From contig JAFADH010000106.1 in NCBI GenBank assembly GCA_023424995.1, positions 1 to 38,923 of the forward strand: a stretch of 38,923 bases of DNA. Direction: 5' to 3'. Below the pieces are notes generated by a model. The model searched no databases, was not told where the DNA came from, and was given only the letters and a program-made list of their open reading frames with translations. The DNA is from Bacillota bacterium (lineage in GTDB: Bacteria; Bacillota; Clostridia; Lachnospirales; Lachnospiraceae). This document shows positions 15,179-24,290 of the stretch, piece after piece. Within the stretch, counting starts at the first letter, position 1. Each line of letters begins with the position of its first letter. Made by a program: the position numbers and the translations under genes.

Positions 15179-16941
15179 CAGGCTTCCTCCTTCTTGATCA
15201 GGTTATCAAGATCTTTTGCCAGGTTCTGTATGATAGAATCGAACTCAGCGCTAATCCTGTCCTTGCTTACATATTTAAAACGGCCGATTCTCTCTCTGAC
15301 CGGCAGCTTTACTAATTTCTCAATGGATACACCCTTCCCCAGATAATCCGAAGCCATATCGTAATAATGGATTACAAGCTCCATCATAAGATACTGCTTG
15401 TGAGGATCGGTATAGGTATCAACTTCATGGAATGCATCCTGATGCAGGTAGTCTTCCCGGATGGATCTTGCAGCCTCTAATTTCAGACGGTCCGGTGCGG
15501 ATAATGCATCCATTCCGACCAGCTTTACGATCTCATCCAGCTCCGCTTCATCATTTAACAATCCCATCATGCGGATCTTTAAGTCCGCCCATTTCTCATT
15601 TACATTGCTGTTGAACCATTTACCCAGGTTATACAGGGAATAACTGGTCAGCCAGTTAATAGCCGGGAAATGTCTCCGGTAAGCCAGGTTGGCATCCAGG
15701 CTCCAGAACACCTTCACAATACGGAGGGTAGCCTGTGATACGGGTTCGGAGATATCGCCGCCGGGAGGGGATACGGCGCCGATGGCCGACAGTGCCCCTT
15801 CTCTTCCTTCCTTGCCAAGGGAGATGACGCGTCCGGCTCTCTCATAGAACTGTGCCAGACGGCTTGCCAGGTAGGCAGGATAGCCTTCCTCACCGGGCAT
15901 CTCCTCCAGACGGCCGGACATCTCGCGAAGAGCTTCCGCCCAGCGGGAGGTGGAGTCTGCCATCAATGCCACCGAATAACCCATATCGCGGAAATATTCC
16001 GCAATGGTAATGCCTACATAGATGGAAGCCTCACGTGCCGCCACCGGCATGTCGGAGGTATTGGCAATCAGAACGGTTCTCTCCATTAAGGATTTGCCGG
16101 TCTTGGGGTCCTTTAACTCAGGGAATTCATTCAGAACGTCCGTCATCTCATTCCCACGTTCCCCGCAGCCGATATATACTACGATATCCGCCTCGGCCCA
16201 CTTCGCCAGCTGATGCTGGACGACCGTCTTACCGCTGCCGAAGGGACCCGGAACCGCTGCTACACCGCCTTTGGCAATGGGGAATAGGGTGTCGATTACA
16301 CGCTGCCCCGTTATTAACGGCTTGTCCGGTGACAGCTTCTGCTTGTAGGGTCTTCCGGCGCGTACCGGCCATCTCTGCATCATGGTTACCGTTTCGGCAG
16401 AACCGTCTGCTTTCTCAACCACTGCGACCGCGTCCGTAATGGTATACTCTCCCTCGCTTATGGTTCTAATCCTGCCGGTAAGTCCATAAGGTATCATAAT
16501 CTTATGGGTTACAATATCAGTTTCATTCACAGTACCTATGATATCTCCGGCCTCTACTTCTGTTCCGGTACTCACCACAGGAACGAAATGCCATCTGGTC
16601 TCCCGGTTCAGGGAGGGTATCTCCACACCTCTTTTTAGATTGGTACCAATTGCTTCCATGATATCCACCAATGGACGCTGGATACCATCGAAGATACTTC
16701 CTATGAGTCCGGGTCCCAGCTCCACGGATAAGGGGGTTCCGGTGGATTCCACCGGTTCTCCGGGTCCTAAGCCGGAGGTCTCCTCATATACCTGTATCGA
16801 AGCCTGGTCGCCATGGATTTCTATAATTTCACCAATCAGACGCTGATCGCTTACACGAACCACGTCAAACATATTGGCATCACGCATTCCTTCCGCAACA
16901 ACCAAAGGACCGGCAACTTTTTTAATCGTACCTTTGCTCAT
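15178..16941 (-). CDS. atpA: V-type ATPase catalytic subunit A (minus-strand operon)
   Basis: Catalytic subunit of the rotary ATPase head, 587 residues. The Walker A motif is GPFGSGKT near residue 232, followed by VVQHQLAKWAEADIVVYIGCGERGNEM. Walker B/DELSD-like elements (VALMADSTSRWAEALREMSGRLEEMPGEEGYPAYL) and the A-specific non-homologous region (residues about 110-190) are intact. The GPFGSGKT loop matches archaeal and E. hirae A subunits, in contrast to GGFGTGKT in the plus-strand paralogue. GGAAGGA lies before the ATG. An 89-base spacer separates it from F upstream, and it is coupled to B downstream by a one-base overlap. Confidence 0.97.
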   Translation of the reverse strand: MSKGTIKKVAGPLVVAEGMRDANMFDVVRVSDQRLIGEIIEIHGDQASIQVYEETSGLGPGEPVESTGTPLSVELGPGLIGSIFDGIQRPLVDIMEAIGTNLKRGVEIPSLNRETRWHFVPVVSTGTEVEAGDIIGTVNETDIVTHKIMIPYGLTGRIRTISEGEYTITDAVAVVEKADGSAETVTMMQRWPVRAGRPYKQKLSPDKPLITGQRVIDTLFPIAKGGVAAVPGPFGSGKTVVQHQLAKWAEADIVVYIGCGERGNEMTDVLNEFPELKDPKTGKSLMERTVLIANTSDMPVAAREASIYVGITIAEYFRDMGYSVALMADSTSRWAEALREMSGRLEEMPGEEGYPAYLASRLAQFYERAGRVISLGKEGREGALSAIGAVSPPGGDISEPVSQATLRIVKVFWSLDANLAYRRHFPAINWLTSYSLYNLGKWFNSNVNEKWADLKIRMMGLLNDEAELDEIVKLVGMDALSAPDRLKLEAARSIREDYLHQDAFHEVDTYTDPHKQYLMMELVIHYYDMASDYLGKGVSIEKLVKLPVRERIGRFKYVSKDRISAEFDSIIQNLAKDLDNLIKKEEA

Positions 16942-17030
16942 TATTTACATCCTTCCTATGCATCAGATTTCCAAAAGCCAGCATAATCTTCTGCACTAGC
17001 TTCATAAATTATTATTAATTAAACCAGTCA

Positions 17031-17357
17031 TTACTGCTGCTCATTATTGAAGATGATATCGGAACCCACAGCACGTTCCACGGATTTCTTAACGTTACGG
17101 ATCCCCTTGCCGGTGTTGCCGGATACTCCCGGAATCGGAATGATTGCGGGCAGATAATCCGTTATATAACGGTCAATCTCTGCTTCTATCTCAACCTGCA
17201 GGCTTTCGGTGACATAGATGACAGCATATTTACCTTCCGCTAAGGTCTTTAATAGTTTTGCCGCTTCCTCCCTGCCGGTTACCGGATATGTGTCCAGCCC
17301 AAGTGCAGCAAAGCCGTAGATACTGTCCTGATCGCCCATAACCGCTATCTTATACAT
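17031..17357 (-). CDS. atpF: V-type ATPase subunit F (NtpG-type, minus-strand operon)
   Basis: Small central-stalk subunit (PF01990), 108 residues, binding D. The N-terminal strand YKIAVMGDQDSIYGFAALGL and the Rossmann-like core with YAVIYVTESL and PAIIPIPGVSG are characteristic. It overlaps the C-subunit gene by 8 bases. The E. hirae name is ntpG. It differs from the shorter plus-strand F (26819), which starts MRMYLISDNVDTYTG. Confidence 0.93.
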   Translation of the reverse strand: MYKIAVMGDQDSIYGFAALGLDTYPVTGREEAAKLLKTLAEGKYAVIYVTESLQVEIEAEIDRYITDYLPAIIPIPGVSGNTGKGIRNVKKSVERAVGSDIIFNNEQQ

Positions 17358-18318
17358 ACATGTCCCTCATTCTTTCCCGGATGGAGCTGTCTGCAATGTC
17401 ATTTCTCTTACCCGAAAGCAATATCCGGACTGTTTTGATCTCATTATCCCTGGCCAGTACATAAGCCACAAGAGGCGAGAGGGTGAATGGATTATACTGC
17501 TGTGGTCTGATATGACGAATAATCAGGTTATCGCTCCAACGCTCAAATTCGGAGGAGGATACCCTGACTGCCTCCACGGCATCAGCGTACTCCGTCTTCA
17601 GAAGGTATTCATAAATGGCTTCCATACCTGTAAGTGCCGCTTCCGTCAGTTCATTTATATTAAGTGAACTGCATTCTGCCAGGGCACGCTCAAGAAATTT
17701 TCTGTCCTTCCCGGTCCTGCAGCTGCGGATCGCAATATTGATATCGGCTGTTACAGCCTTAAGCTCGCCATACCGGATTAAGACCTCATTCTTCGAAGCT
17801 TTGCTTTTCTCAAGTACAGTCTCAAGCGTCGCTTTATCGATAATAACATCGCATAGCTGACTGTCACCGGTATGCATCTGAACCTCATATGCTTCTTCCG
17901 CCGGGACTCTCATATGCTCAGGAAGCAAATTAAAATTATGTTCCTTCACGGCTGTCTGGATAACATCAGGCTCTACAGTGCCCTGATTAATGTAAATGTT
18001 TTTCTGCTTATTCCCGGTATATATCTGCTTAATGGCTGCTTTCAGATTATGAAAATCATTGCCGTATAAAAACGTATTGAATACGGACATATCGTCAATG
18101 AGTTCCCTCATAAGCTCCCAGGTCTTTTCTCTTTCAACCGCCAGCATCTGCTCCGAACCTTCATCGGCCGTACTGCCCCAGCCTTTATCCGAAAGCATCC
18201 TTAAGGCTTCCTTTTCACTTTTGCAGTTAAGAAGCTGGTCAATATCGGCTTTATCCAGCAGTGATAATTCCTTTGACCTTATTCGTGCAACTGCATATAA
18301 GTACTCTTTATCAGCCAT
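17350..18318 (-). CDS. atpC: V-type ATPase subunit C (minus-strand operon)
   Basis: Subunit C/AC39-d-like (PF01992), 322 residues, the socket that joins the central stalk to the rotor ring of subunit K. The N-terminus EYLYAVARIRSKELSLL and the helical repeats with TFLYGNDFHNLKAAIK are typical, and the C-terminus has NPFTLSPLVAYVLARDNEIKTVRILLSGK, a strongly conserved family feature. The start has AAAGGGTG upstream. It lies 16 bases after E. The paralogue at 23237 is much diverged and lacks the LVAYVLARDNEIK wording (it ends FRKDKEVKLLTTAVECIRYG). Confidence 0.92.
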   Translation of the reverse strand: MADKEYLYAVARIRSKELSLLDKADIDQLLNCKSEKEALRMLSDKGWGSTADEGSEQMLAVEREKTWELMRELIDDMSVFNTFLYGNDFHNLKAAIKQIYTGNKQKNIYINQGTVEPDVIQTAVKEHNFNLLPEHMRVPAEEAYEVQMHTGDSQLCDVIIDKATLETVLEKSKASKNEVLIRYGELKAVTADINIAIRSCRTGKDRKFLERALAECSSLNINELTEAALTGMEAIYEYLLKTEYADAVEAVRVSSSEFERWSDNLIIRHIRPQQYNPFTLSPLVAYVLARDNEIKTVRILLSGKRNDIADSSIRERMRDMYV

Positions 18319-18334
18319 GTCATCACCCTTTCTC

Positions 18335-18931
18335 CTATTCGAACAGTACGGAGTTTACCTTATCCTGAAGATTTTCCTTTGCCGCTGCAAACAATGCATC
18401 AAAGGAGCAATTCTCTTCTATATCTCCATATTCCAGACGAAAGCCGCTTTCTATATTCGCCGTGTCCTCAGCGGCCTGAAGTGCCGCAGAAGCTTTACCG
18501 GCCAAGGCCGCATTCAGCCTGTCATGGAAATTCTCCGGCAGACGTTTCTTATCCGCAGCAGAAAAAAGTATTTTACCCGGTCTATTGTGTGCAAATTGCT
18601 TCACCATCGAAAGAATGATCTCCGTGAATTCCGGGTCCGCCAATGAATTAAGAGATTCCCTGGCCTTGGTGATGATATTGCTTATGATCTGCTGCTTTGC
18701 TTCCAGGATCATTTTTCTCTCTAGTAAAGCCGCGGCAGATTCCGCACGACTGATGACTGCCTGCACATCAGCTGCGGATTTGTCAGCGATCAGGGAGCAC
18801 TTTACGGCAGCCTCCTGCTCTGCAGCCAGCATGATCTCATCCGCGTTTTTCTTCGCTTCTGAGACGATGGTATCCGCTTTTGCCTGAGCTTCTTCCTCAA
18901 TCGCTTTCAATATCTTATCTAATCCAGTCAT
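18335..18931 (-). CDS. atpE: V-type ATPase subunit E (minus-strand operon)
   Basis: Peripheral-stalk subunit (PF01991), 198 residues. The N-terminal half is a charged, alanine-rich coiled coil (IEEEAQAKADTIVSEAKKNAD) that pairs with subunit G/H. The C-terminal half, ending in LEYGDIEENCSFDALFAAAKENLQDKVNSVLF, is the globular domain that contacts the top of A3B3. GGAGG lies six bases before the ATG. It lies 13 bases after K, in the E. hirae order K-E-C-F(G). Confidence 0.92.
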   Translation of the reverse strand: MTGLDKILKAIEEEAQAKADTIVSEAKKNADEIMLAAEQEAAVKCSLIADKSAADVQAVISRAESAAALLERKMILEAKQQIISNIITKARESLNSLADPEFTEIILSMVKQFAHNRPGKILFSAADKKRLPENFHDRLNAALAGKASAALQAAEDTANIESGFRLEYGDIEENCSFDALFAAAKENLQDKVNSVLFE

Positions 18932-18944
18932 TATTGGCCTCCAA

Positions 18945-19439
18945 TTAAATATTAATTCCGGTAACTCCGCTTACTGCCAGGATTGAAATAAGAAGTGCGA
19001 GAATTGCATAGGTCTCAACCATTGCAGGGAAAATAATCGATTTACCGAAGGCTTCCGGTTTCTTTGCTAAAATGCCCATACTTGCTACCGATGCTTTTGC
19101 CTGGCGGATAGCTGAATCATATCCAACGATAGCCATGGGGAGGCATGCCAGGAGGTATAATAATCCTTTTGCAAATGAAATATCACTGCTTCCGCCTAAT
19201 ACTCCGATTTGGGATAAAGTGATAAAAGCGATAATCAGACCGTACATACCCTGTGTACCCGGCAGCAGCTGAAGAACCAATGCCTTGCCGAATTTGGACG
19301 GGTCCTCTGTAACAATACCTGCTCCGGTCTCACCGGCCATACCTACTCCCTTGGAAGAACCTGCTCCGGGCAATAATGCAGCTAAAGCTGCTCCTAATAA
19401 TGCAAATACAATCCCTAAAGAATCAATATCAAATTTCAT
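18945..19439 (-). CDS. atpK: V-type ATPase rotor subunit K, duplicated c-type, Na+ ligands conserved
   Basis: Membrane rotor proteolipid of 164 residues with four helices: two fused c-type hairpins, the NtpK architecture. By my alignment to E. hirae NtpK, all Na+ ligands are present: L59, T62 and Q63 (in LLPGTQG, equivalent to L61, T64, Q65), Q113 (Q110) and E142 (E139, in AMVETYAIL). The Q-to-E distance of 29 residues is identical. Only the second hairpin carries the carboxylate, as in V-type rings. The gene overlaps the end of I by 11 bases, with its ribosome binding site (GGAGA) inside I. Na+ coupling is inferred from ligand conservation, not proven. Confidence 0.94.
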   Translation of the reverse strand: MKFDIDSLGIVFALLGAALAALLPGAGSSKGVGMAGETGAGIVTEDPSKFGKALVLQLLPGTQGMYGLIIAFITLSQIGVLGGSSDISFAKGLLYLLACLPMAIVGYDSAIRQAKASVASMGILAKKPEAFGKSIIFPAMVETYAILALLISILAVSGVTGINI

Positions 19440-21453
19440 TTTTCATGCTCTCCTTAACTTTGTAATATTTTGTTTTCATATTAAAAGGATTGAAGGATCT
19501 TCCTCCGCCCCCATAAAACTTACCAAAGAATTCCACATACTGTAATCGGTTTGTATGAACATAAGCACCAAGGATATTGATTGCAAAATTTAGCGCGTGT
19601 CCAACTACCACAATAATAATATAGATAACCGGTCCCGCCGGACCGCCCGATGCCATCGCCGCCATCTTATTCACTACGGAGCCGATGACCCCCGCCGCTA
19701 AACCTAATGCCAACAAACGGGAATAAGATAATACATCACCCAAATAACCGGATATACCGTACAGTGCATACAATCCCTTTAAAAACCGTTTAAAAGGATT
19801 TCTGGACTCACGGCCATTGGTCGCTATGATAATAATAGAAGAAATAATCGCAGCAATACCACAGATATCTGCTAAAAAGCCAGGTATATCCAAGGTTATT
19901 CCAAGAATAGATTTTATCATGTCCATGGATATCAAGACGATTGTACAGCTTATCACAAGAACAAACCAGGATAAAGCATCGTATATAATCGCTATATAAT
20001 CCTTTTGCCGGATCAACTGGTATGCCTTAACCACCAGACCGGTTAATAAATGTACAATACCCAGCGCCATGGAGAAAGTTAACATCTGCATAGGCTTATT
20101 GATCGGCATGAACCACCATGCATTAAAGATCGGGGTATTGTCCGCACCAAAGAATCTCACTGCTGTTATATCTATAATATCACTGAAAAAGCTGCCGAAG
20201 ACAAAGCCCCAGATAACCGTGGATATTCCGCAATAAAAAAACATGGTCAGGAAATTCTTCATAAAGGATTCCATGGTTTTGTTATGCCTTAATAACAGAA
20301 TTCCGCAGGCAATAACCATGATGGCTCCATAACCTACATCAGCCATAATAATCCCAAAGAGCAGATAATAGAAAACCGCCATCATCATCGTAGGATCAAT
20401 CTCACCTTTTCCCGGTAAGCTGAAGCTTTCAACGACCCATTCCAGAGGGGACGCAAATCCATTGTTTTTAAGCAGGACCGGAACCTCCTCACCCTCTGAC
20501 GGCTGTTCAAATTCCATTCCGATCGTAAATTTTTTATTCAGCTCCTCTTCCAGGGCTTTTGAATCTTTCAGGGCAATATATCCTGTAAGAACAAATATGT
20601 TCTGTGACTGTGACAGCTGTCCTATAATTTCATATTTATCGGACCTCAATCTGTCATAATCCTGCAGAAATAAAAGGTCTTGTCTGAATTCGGCTAACGC
20701 TGTGATTTCCTCCTCAATCATATGAATCTCAACTTCTGCAGCCTGAATACGATTATTTATATCCTTAATCTGTTCTGCCGGCGCCTTTTTCGAAGATACA
20801 CTCGGATGCGAAAAATCTGCCGCCCGCAGCCTTTCATATACGCCTTCCGCCACAGCCTTCGGGCACAGCACAAAGATACAGGTCTGATCCTTGGAGGAAC
20901 TTATAACATCAACATTGACAGGCATAAAATCAGCCAATATCCCGTAGATTTCCTCCGGCGTCCAAGCCTTAGGCAATGCGCCGATAAAGCCCTTTGTATG
21001 TCTTGTGCCGGTGAAATCCAGCGGAATATCGAAATCAGTCCAGGGTACCAGCATCTCTCTCTGTGACTCCAGCTTCAGTATTTCGGTCTTTAATTCAACG
21101 ATTGCCTTGGATTTTGCTATGATTTGACTGGCGGTACGCACGGTATCATCATATTTTGTTTTGAATGCGGCATAGTCCTCGGTTGAAATTTCCTTTCTTC
21201 CCTGAAGAGAAGCCAGCATGGATTTTTTTTCAGGAACAAAGCGATTTATAATCTCAGCCGCTTCCTTCGAAGTATTGATATTCTTTTCAAAGCTCGTCCT
21301 GGCATAAGACACATCCATCTTATGAAATATATTATCTTCCGGTAATGTATCCGTGATCTCAACCACGCCACGCTGCTGAAGCAGCTCCAATATCTGCTTA
21401 CGGTCTTTTTTAAGCGCATAAATAAAGATTCGTTGCATCTGCAACATAGCCAT
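19429..21453 (-). CDS. atpI: V-type ATPase subunit I (minus-strand operon)
   Basis: The stator 'a' subunit (PF01496), 674 residues: an N-terminal cytoplasmic half with coiled coils (to about residue 330) and seven or eight C-terminal membrane helices that form the ion half-channels. The arginine-bearing helix reads SYSRLLALGLAAGVIG, close to the E. hirae NtpI pattern, and the last helix ends NRLQYVEFFGKFYGGGGRSFNPF, a family hallmark. Start: two close ATGs (MAMLQMQRIFI) after GGAGGTG. Followed by overlapping K. The plus-strand paralogue has a different motif, FLRVGAFALSHAGM, at the arginine helix. Confidence 0.95.
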   Translation of the reverse strand: MAMLQMQRIFIYALKKDRKQILELLQQRGVVEITDTLPEDNIFHKMDVSYARTSFEKNINTSKEAAEIINRFVPEKKSMLASLQGRKEISTEDYAAFKTKYDDTVRTASQIIAKSKAIVELKTEILKLESQREMLVPWTDFDIPLDFTGTRHTKGFIGALPKAWTPEEIYGILADFMPVNVDVISSSKDQTCIFVLCPKAVAEGVYERLRAADFSHPSVSSKKAPAEQIKDINNRIQAAEVEIHMIEEEITALAEFRQDLLFLQDYDRLRSDKYEIIGQLSQSQNIFVLTGYIALKDSKALEEELNKKFTIGMEFEQPSEGEEVPVLLKNNGFASPLEWVVESFSLPGKGEIDPTMMMAVFYYLLFGIIMADVGYGAIMVIACGILLLRHNKTMESFMKNFLTMFFYCGISTVIWGFVFGSFFSDIIDITAVRFFGADNTPIFNAWWFMPINKPMQMLTFSMALGIVHLLTGLVVKAYQLIRQKDYIAIIYDALSWFVLVISCTIVLISMDMIKSILGITLDIPGFLADICGIAAIISSIIIIATNGRESRNPFKRFLKGLYALYGISGYLGDVLSYSRLLALGLAAGVIGSVVNKMAAMASGGPAGPVIYIIIVVVGHALNFAINILGAYVHTNRLQYVEFFGKFYGGGGRSFNPFNMKTKYYKVKESMKNEI

Positions 21454-21520
21454 AACTAATATACACCTCCCTCTTTTAATCTATTTTTGATTAAACTGTT
21501 TATAATAGAATTATTATGAC

Positions 21521-21841
21521 CTACTGCTTTCCATTAATAACAGCCTGGAGAACCATATTAATTACGGCTTCTTCCCTTGCCTTCGCCATCTCCCGCATTA
21601 TAAGCACTTCTTTTTCCGCCTTCAATTTTGCAGCCTGTAAAATCCCATTTCCTTTTTGATTCGCAGCCTCCAGTTCCTGCTCTGCCTCCTCCATTGCCTG
21701 TTTCGTCCTGGAAGCCGCCAGTGCTTTCGCATTCCGCCCGGCCTCGGATATGATCTCATCCTTTTTATTAAGTGCATCCTTTTCCTTCTGAGCCGCGTTT
21801 AATTCTGCCTGGCGGACTGCTTCCACAGTCTCCATTGCCAT
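21521..21841 (-). CDS. V-type ATPase peripheral-stalk subunit G/H (NtpF-like, minus-strand operon)
   Basis: A 106-residue, alanine/lysine/glutamate-rich single coiled coil with no membrane segment (for example SRTKQAMEEAEQELEAANQK), the expected form of the G/H (NtpF) stalk partner of subunit E. It is the first gene of the operon, as ntpF is in E. hirae. GGAGGTGAG lies close before the ATG, and a strong promoter is about 50 bases upstream. Identification rests on composition, length and position more than on sequence motifs. Confidence 0.82.
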   Translation of the reverse strand: MAMETVEAVRQAELNAAQKEKDALNKKDEIISEAGRNAKALAASRTKQAMEEAEQELEAANQKGNGILQAAKLKAEKEVLIMREMAKAREEAVINMVLQAVINGKQ

Positions 21842-21886
21842 TCACTCACCTCCAGTGATATTTAATGTCGCAAAACAACACTTATG

Positions 21887-21915
21887 ATTATAACTTATAA
21901 AAATATAGAATTCAA
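21887..21915 (-). promoter_or_regulatory. Promoter of the minus-strand V-ATPase operon
   Basis: TTGAAT (21910-21915), 17-base spacer and perfect TATAAT (21887-21892) on the minus strand. It gives a leader of about 40 bases to the G/H-subunit gene. Confidence 0.8.
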
Positions 21916-22100
21916 CAAATTAAATCGTTAAATCCTAGACAATCAAGGCATAATTGCTATATTTATTTCAGGGGATTCCATATGAATATTTTTATACCAT
22001 TATTCAACAATAATATTTACTATCTGTTAGTGCAATATTATATAAAAATCACTTCGTTATATATTAATTTTTGTAAAATGCGTTGATTTACATTTTTATT

Positions 22101-22128
22101 TTGGGCGAATATAATTCTATGATATAAT
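22101..22128 (+). promoter_or_regulatory. Promoter of the inter-operon membrane protein gene
   Basis: TTGGGC (22101-22106), 16-base spacer, perfect TATAAT (22123-22128), about 42 bases before the plus-strand start at 22177. The -35 is weak, the -10 perfect. Confidence 0.6.
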
Positions 22129-22176
22129 GCTGTTTAAAGCGGCAATGATTATGATATCCAAGGAGGTACTGTCATT

Positions 22177-22620
22177 ATGAATAATATTTCATATTTTAAA
22201 TATAGTTTATATATTCTGTTATTCATAGTGATATCGGCGGCTGCCTTCAATGCGGCACATCATAGCTCCGCCTCCAATGAAGATGCGAGAATTCTGAAGC
22301 TTGAAGTAACGGGCAGAAGCAAGAGAGATACGGTTTATCACAACGCTTCTGCTTTTATGGCGTTTCACAGTGTCTTTGATGCGGTAGAAAATAAACCCCT
22401 GGATATGTCTGACCTGGCATTGTTACTACTAATAATGAAGTATATGCTGATGTTGTTTTCTAAGCTGATAATAATCCTGTCTTATATTTATTTTATTGCA
22501 TTATGTATAAGAAGATGGATTTTATTAGAGTCTAATTCTAAGAATCTGTATTATATCATGCACTACCTGAAGCTTAAGGACGGTAAAAAGAGTGCTCATT
22601 CTATCCCTCTCACTTTTTAA
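22177..22620 (+). CDS. Unrecognised membrane protein between the two V-ATPase operons
   Basis: 147 residues, not recognised as any family. A hydrophobic N-terminal segment (YILLFIVISAAAF, about residues 10-25) could be a signal anchor. A polar stretch of about 50 residues follows, with a basic RSKRD patch, then one long, very hydrophobic stretch (about residues 80-112, LALLLLIMKYMLMLF...YIYFIALCI) that may be one long or two short helices, then a basic tail rich in lysine. The gene looks real: AGGAGG lies 10 bases before the ATG, a promoter sits upstream, and codon use is coding-like. It reads away from the minus-strand ATPase operon and toward the plus-strand one, 238 bases before the latter's first gene. 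Adjacency to both pumps suggests an accessory or regulatory link, but nothing in the sequence proves this. Confidence 0.75.
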   Translation: MNNISYFKYSLYILLFIVISAAAFNAAHHSSASNEDARILKLEVTGRSKRDTVYHNASAFMAFHSVFDAVENKPLDMSDLALLLLIMKYMLMLFSKLIIILSYIYFIALCIRRWILLESNSKNLYYIMHYLKLKDGKKSAHSIPLTF

Positions 22621-22677
22621 ACGACAGAACTGAATATTTTTATCCGAAACCAGTGCATGCGGATTGTATTGGTGCTC

Positions 22678-22686
22678 TGTTATAAT
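22678..22686 (+). promoter_or_regulatory. Extended -10 promoter candidate upstream of second V-ATPase operon
   Basis: TG-T-TATAAT (22678-22686) is a perfect extended -10 without a good -35. It could provide a second start for the plus-strand operon. Confidence 0.4.
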
Positions 22687-22758
22687 GCAAAAAGATATAG
22701 CGATACATAATTTGTTTAAAATGAATAGTGGATTGTTTGTAACATTTTAAAAATACTA

Positions 22759-22786
22759 TTGCATTTATACAAATTTGATGTATGAT
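22759..22786 (+). promoter_or_regulatory. Promoter of the plus-strand V-ATPase operon
   Basis: TTGCAT (22759-22764), 16-base spacer, TATGAT (22781-22786), about 70 bases before the first gene of the operon. Confidence 0.6.
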
Positions 22787-22858
22787 AGCTGTAAATAATG
22801 TCGATTATCTGTGGACTGGCTCTGCAGATGATACTTATATCCCCAGCGAAAGGCGTGA

Positions 22859-23179
22859 TTGATTTATATGGAAAAGGTGATAGGACTTTTATTTGATATA
22901 GAAAAAAAAGCAAACCAGATTCTGGAGCGGGCCAACGAGGAGAAAACCGAGCTTTTTGAGGAGAACGAGAAGGCTATCGCAAAGATGGAGGCTGATATCG
23001 CTTCTGAGAATGAAGCCAGGATAAATATCATCGTGGCACGGGCGGATGGCGATCTGGAGCAGGAAAAGCAGCATCTGATCGAGAGCTGCAATAAGCAGCT
23101 GGAGGAGCTCGACAGCCAGTATACGAAAAACCGGGACGCTTTGGCAGAGAAAGTATTTCAAAGCATCATTCATATATAA
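22859..23179 (+). CDS. V-type ATPase peripheral-stalk subunit G/H (plus-strand operon)
   Basis: A charged coiled coil of about 103-106 residues (FDIEKKANQILERANEEK near the start) with no membrane segment, the G/H-type stalk partner of subunit E. Two starts are possible. TTG at 22859 lies five bases from AAAGG, whereas ATG at 22868 (MEKVIGLL) is the better family-like N-terminus but is 14 bases away. First gene of the operon; C follows after 57 bases. Assignment rests on length, composition and position. Confidence 0.8.
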   Translation: MIYMEKVIGLLFDIEKKANQILERANEEKTELFEENEKAIAKMEADIASENEARINIIVARADGDLEQEKQHLIESCNKQLEELDSQYTKNRDALAEKVFQSIIHI

Positions 23180-23236
23180 TTTTTGACCCGGAGATTAATT
23201 CCGGGTTAATCACATTCTGATTTGGAGGTTATTTAT

Positions 23237-24274
23237 TTGAATTCTACCATATCCTACAGTGGTATCAATACGAAGGTTAAGGCAATGAGTACAAAGCTTA
23301 TCAACCGTGATGACCTTCAAAGGATATTGAATATCGAAGCAATTGCCGATTTTGTCGCTTATCTGAAGAAGCATCCGGGGTACCATGATCTTTTTCAAAA
23401 ATATGATGAGCGGGAAATCCACCGGGGAGAAGCCGAGCGGGTATTTATTAACGGTCTCTATCTGGACTATACGAAGATATACCGGTTTGCCAATGAAGAA
23501 CAGCGGCGCAGTCTGGAGCTGATCTTCTTCCGTTATGAGGTGAATGTATTAAAGGCCTGCATCCGCCTCATTAAAACCCATGAGAATGCCCTGGATTTAT
23601 CCCTGTTCCACCCGTTTTTTACAAAGCACTCCCAGATCGACGTGAATAAATTATCCTTATCCCGTTCCATGGAGGAATATATTAATAATCTCAAGGGCAC
23701 CCAATATTATAATCTGTTAACCAGGATAAGCGCCAGGCCTGGATTATCCTCCTTCGATTATGAGATGGCGTTGGATATCTATTATTTTACAAAGTCCTGG
23801 AAGCTGAAGGATAAGATTATGGACGGCAACAACCGGAAGGCCTTTACCCTTCGGATCGGTACCGAGATCGATCTTCTTAATATTATGTGGATCTACCGCT
23901 CCAAGAAAATGTACGACATGTCCTCAGCAGATATTTTTACTTACCTGATCCCCATCAATTATAAGCTGACCATCGAACAGCTTACCCGTCTGGTAAGTGC
24001 CGTAACACTTGACGAATACATGAATCTGCTGATGAACACCCGATACCGATTCTATGTGAAATATCTGCGGGACGGTACCATGGAGCGGGAATACGACAGG
24101 ATCATCAATAAGATATTTTTATACAACATTACACGCTTTCCGGCTTCCATGGCAACGGTTAATTATTACCTCTTCCGCAAGGATAAAGAGGTTAAGCTGC
24201 TGACCACCGCCGTGGAATGCATACGATATGGTTTGGACCAGAAGAAAAAGCAGGAGTATCTCCAAAATTTATGA
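23237..24274 (+). CDS. atpC: V-type ATPase subunit C (plus-strand operon)
   Basis: Subunit C/AC39-type (PF01992), 345 residues, linking stalk and rotor ring. The N-terminal SYSGINTKVKAMSTKLINRDDLQRIL and RYEVNVLKACIRLIK correspond to the first helical domains, and FRKDKEVKLLTTAVECIRYGL to the conserved end. The frame is open further upstream, but GGAGG (23224-23228) lies eight bases before TTG at 23237, and the upstream codons would overlap that site, so TTG 23237 is chosen. The stop is 16 bases before I, with that gene's AGGAGGTG between. Here C is second in the operon, unlike the minus-strand order. Confidence 0.88.
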   Translation: MNSTISYSGINTKVKAMSTKLINRDDLQRILNIEAIADFVAYLKKHPGYHDLFQKYDEREIHRGEAERVFINGLYLDYTKIYRFANEEQRRSLELIFFRYEVNVLKACIRLIKTHENALDLSLFHPFFTKHSQIDVNKLSLSRSMEEYINNLKGTQYYNLLTRISARPGLSSFDYEMALDIYYFTKSWKLKDKIMDGNNRKAFTLRIGTEIDLLNIMWIYRSKKMYDMSSADIFTYLIPINYKLTIEQLTRLVSAVTLDEYMNLLMNTRYRFYVKYLRDGTMEREYDRIINKIFLYNITRFPASMATVNYYLFRKDKEVKLLTTAVECIRYGLDQKKKQEYLQNL

Positions 24275-24290
24275 TCAGGAGGTGTTGCAT

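Noticed and set aside
24228..24290. TTG-initiated N-terminal extension of the plus-strand subunit I
   Set aside because: It would overlap the end of subunit C; a strong AGGAGGTG precedes ATG 24291, where homology begins.
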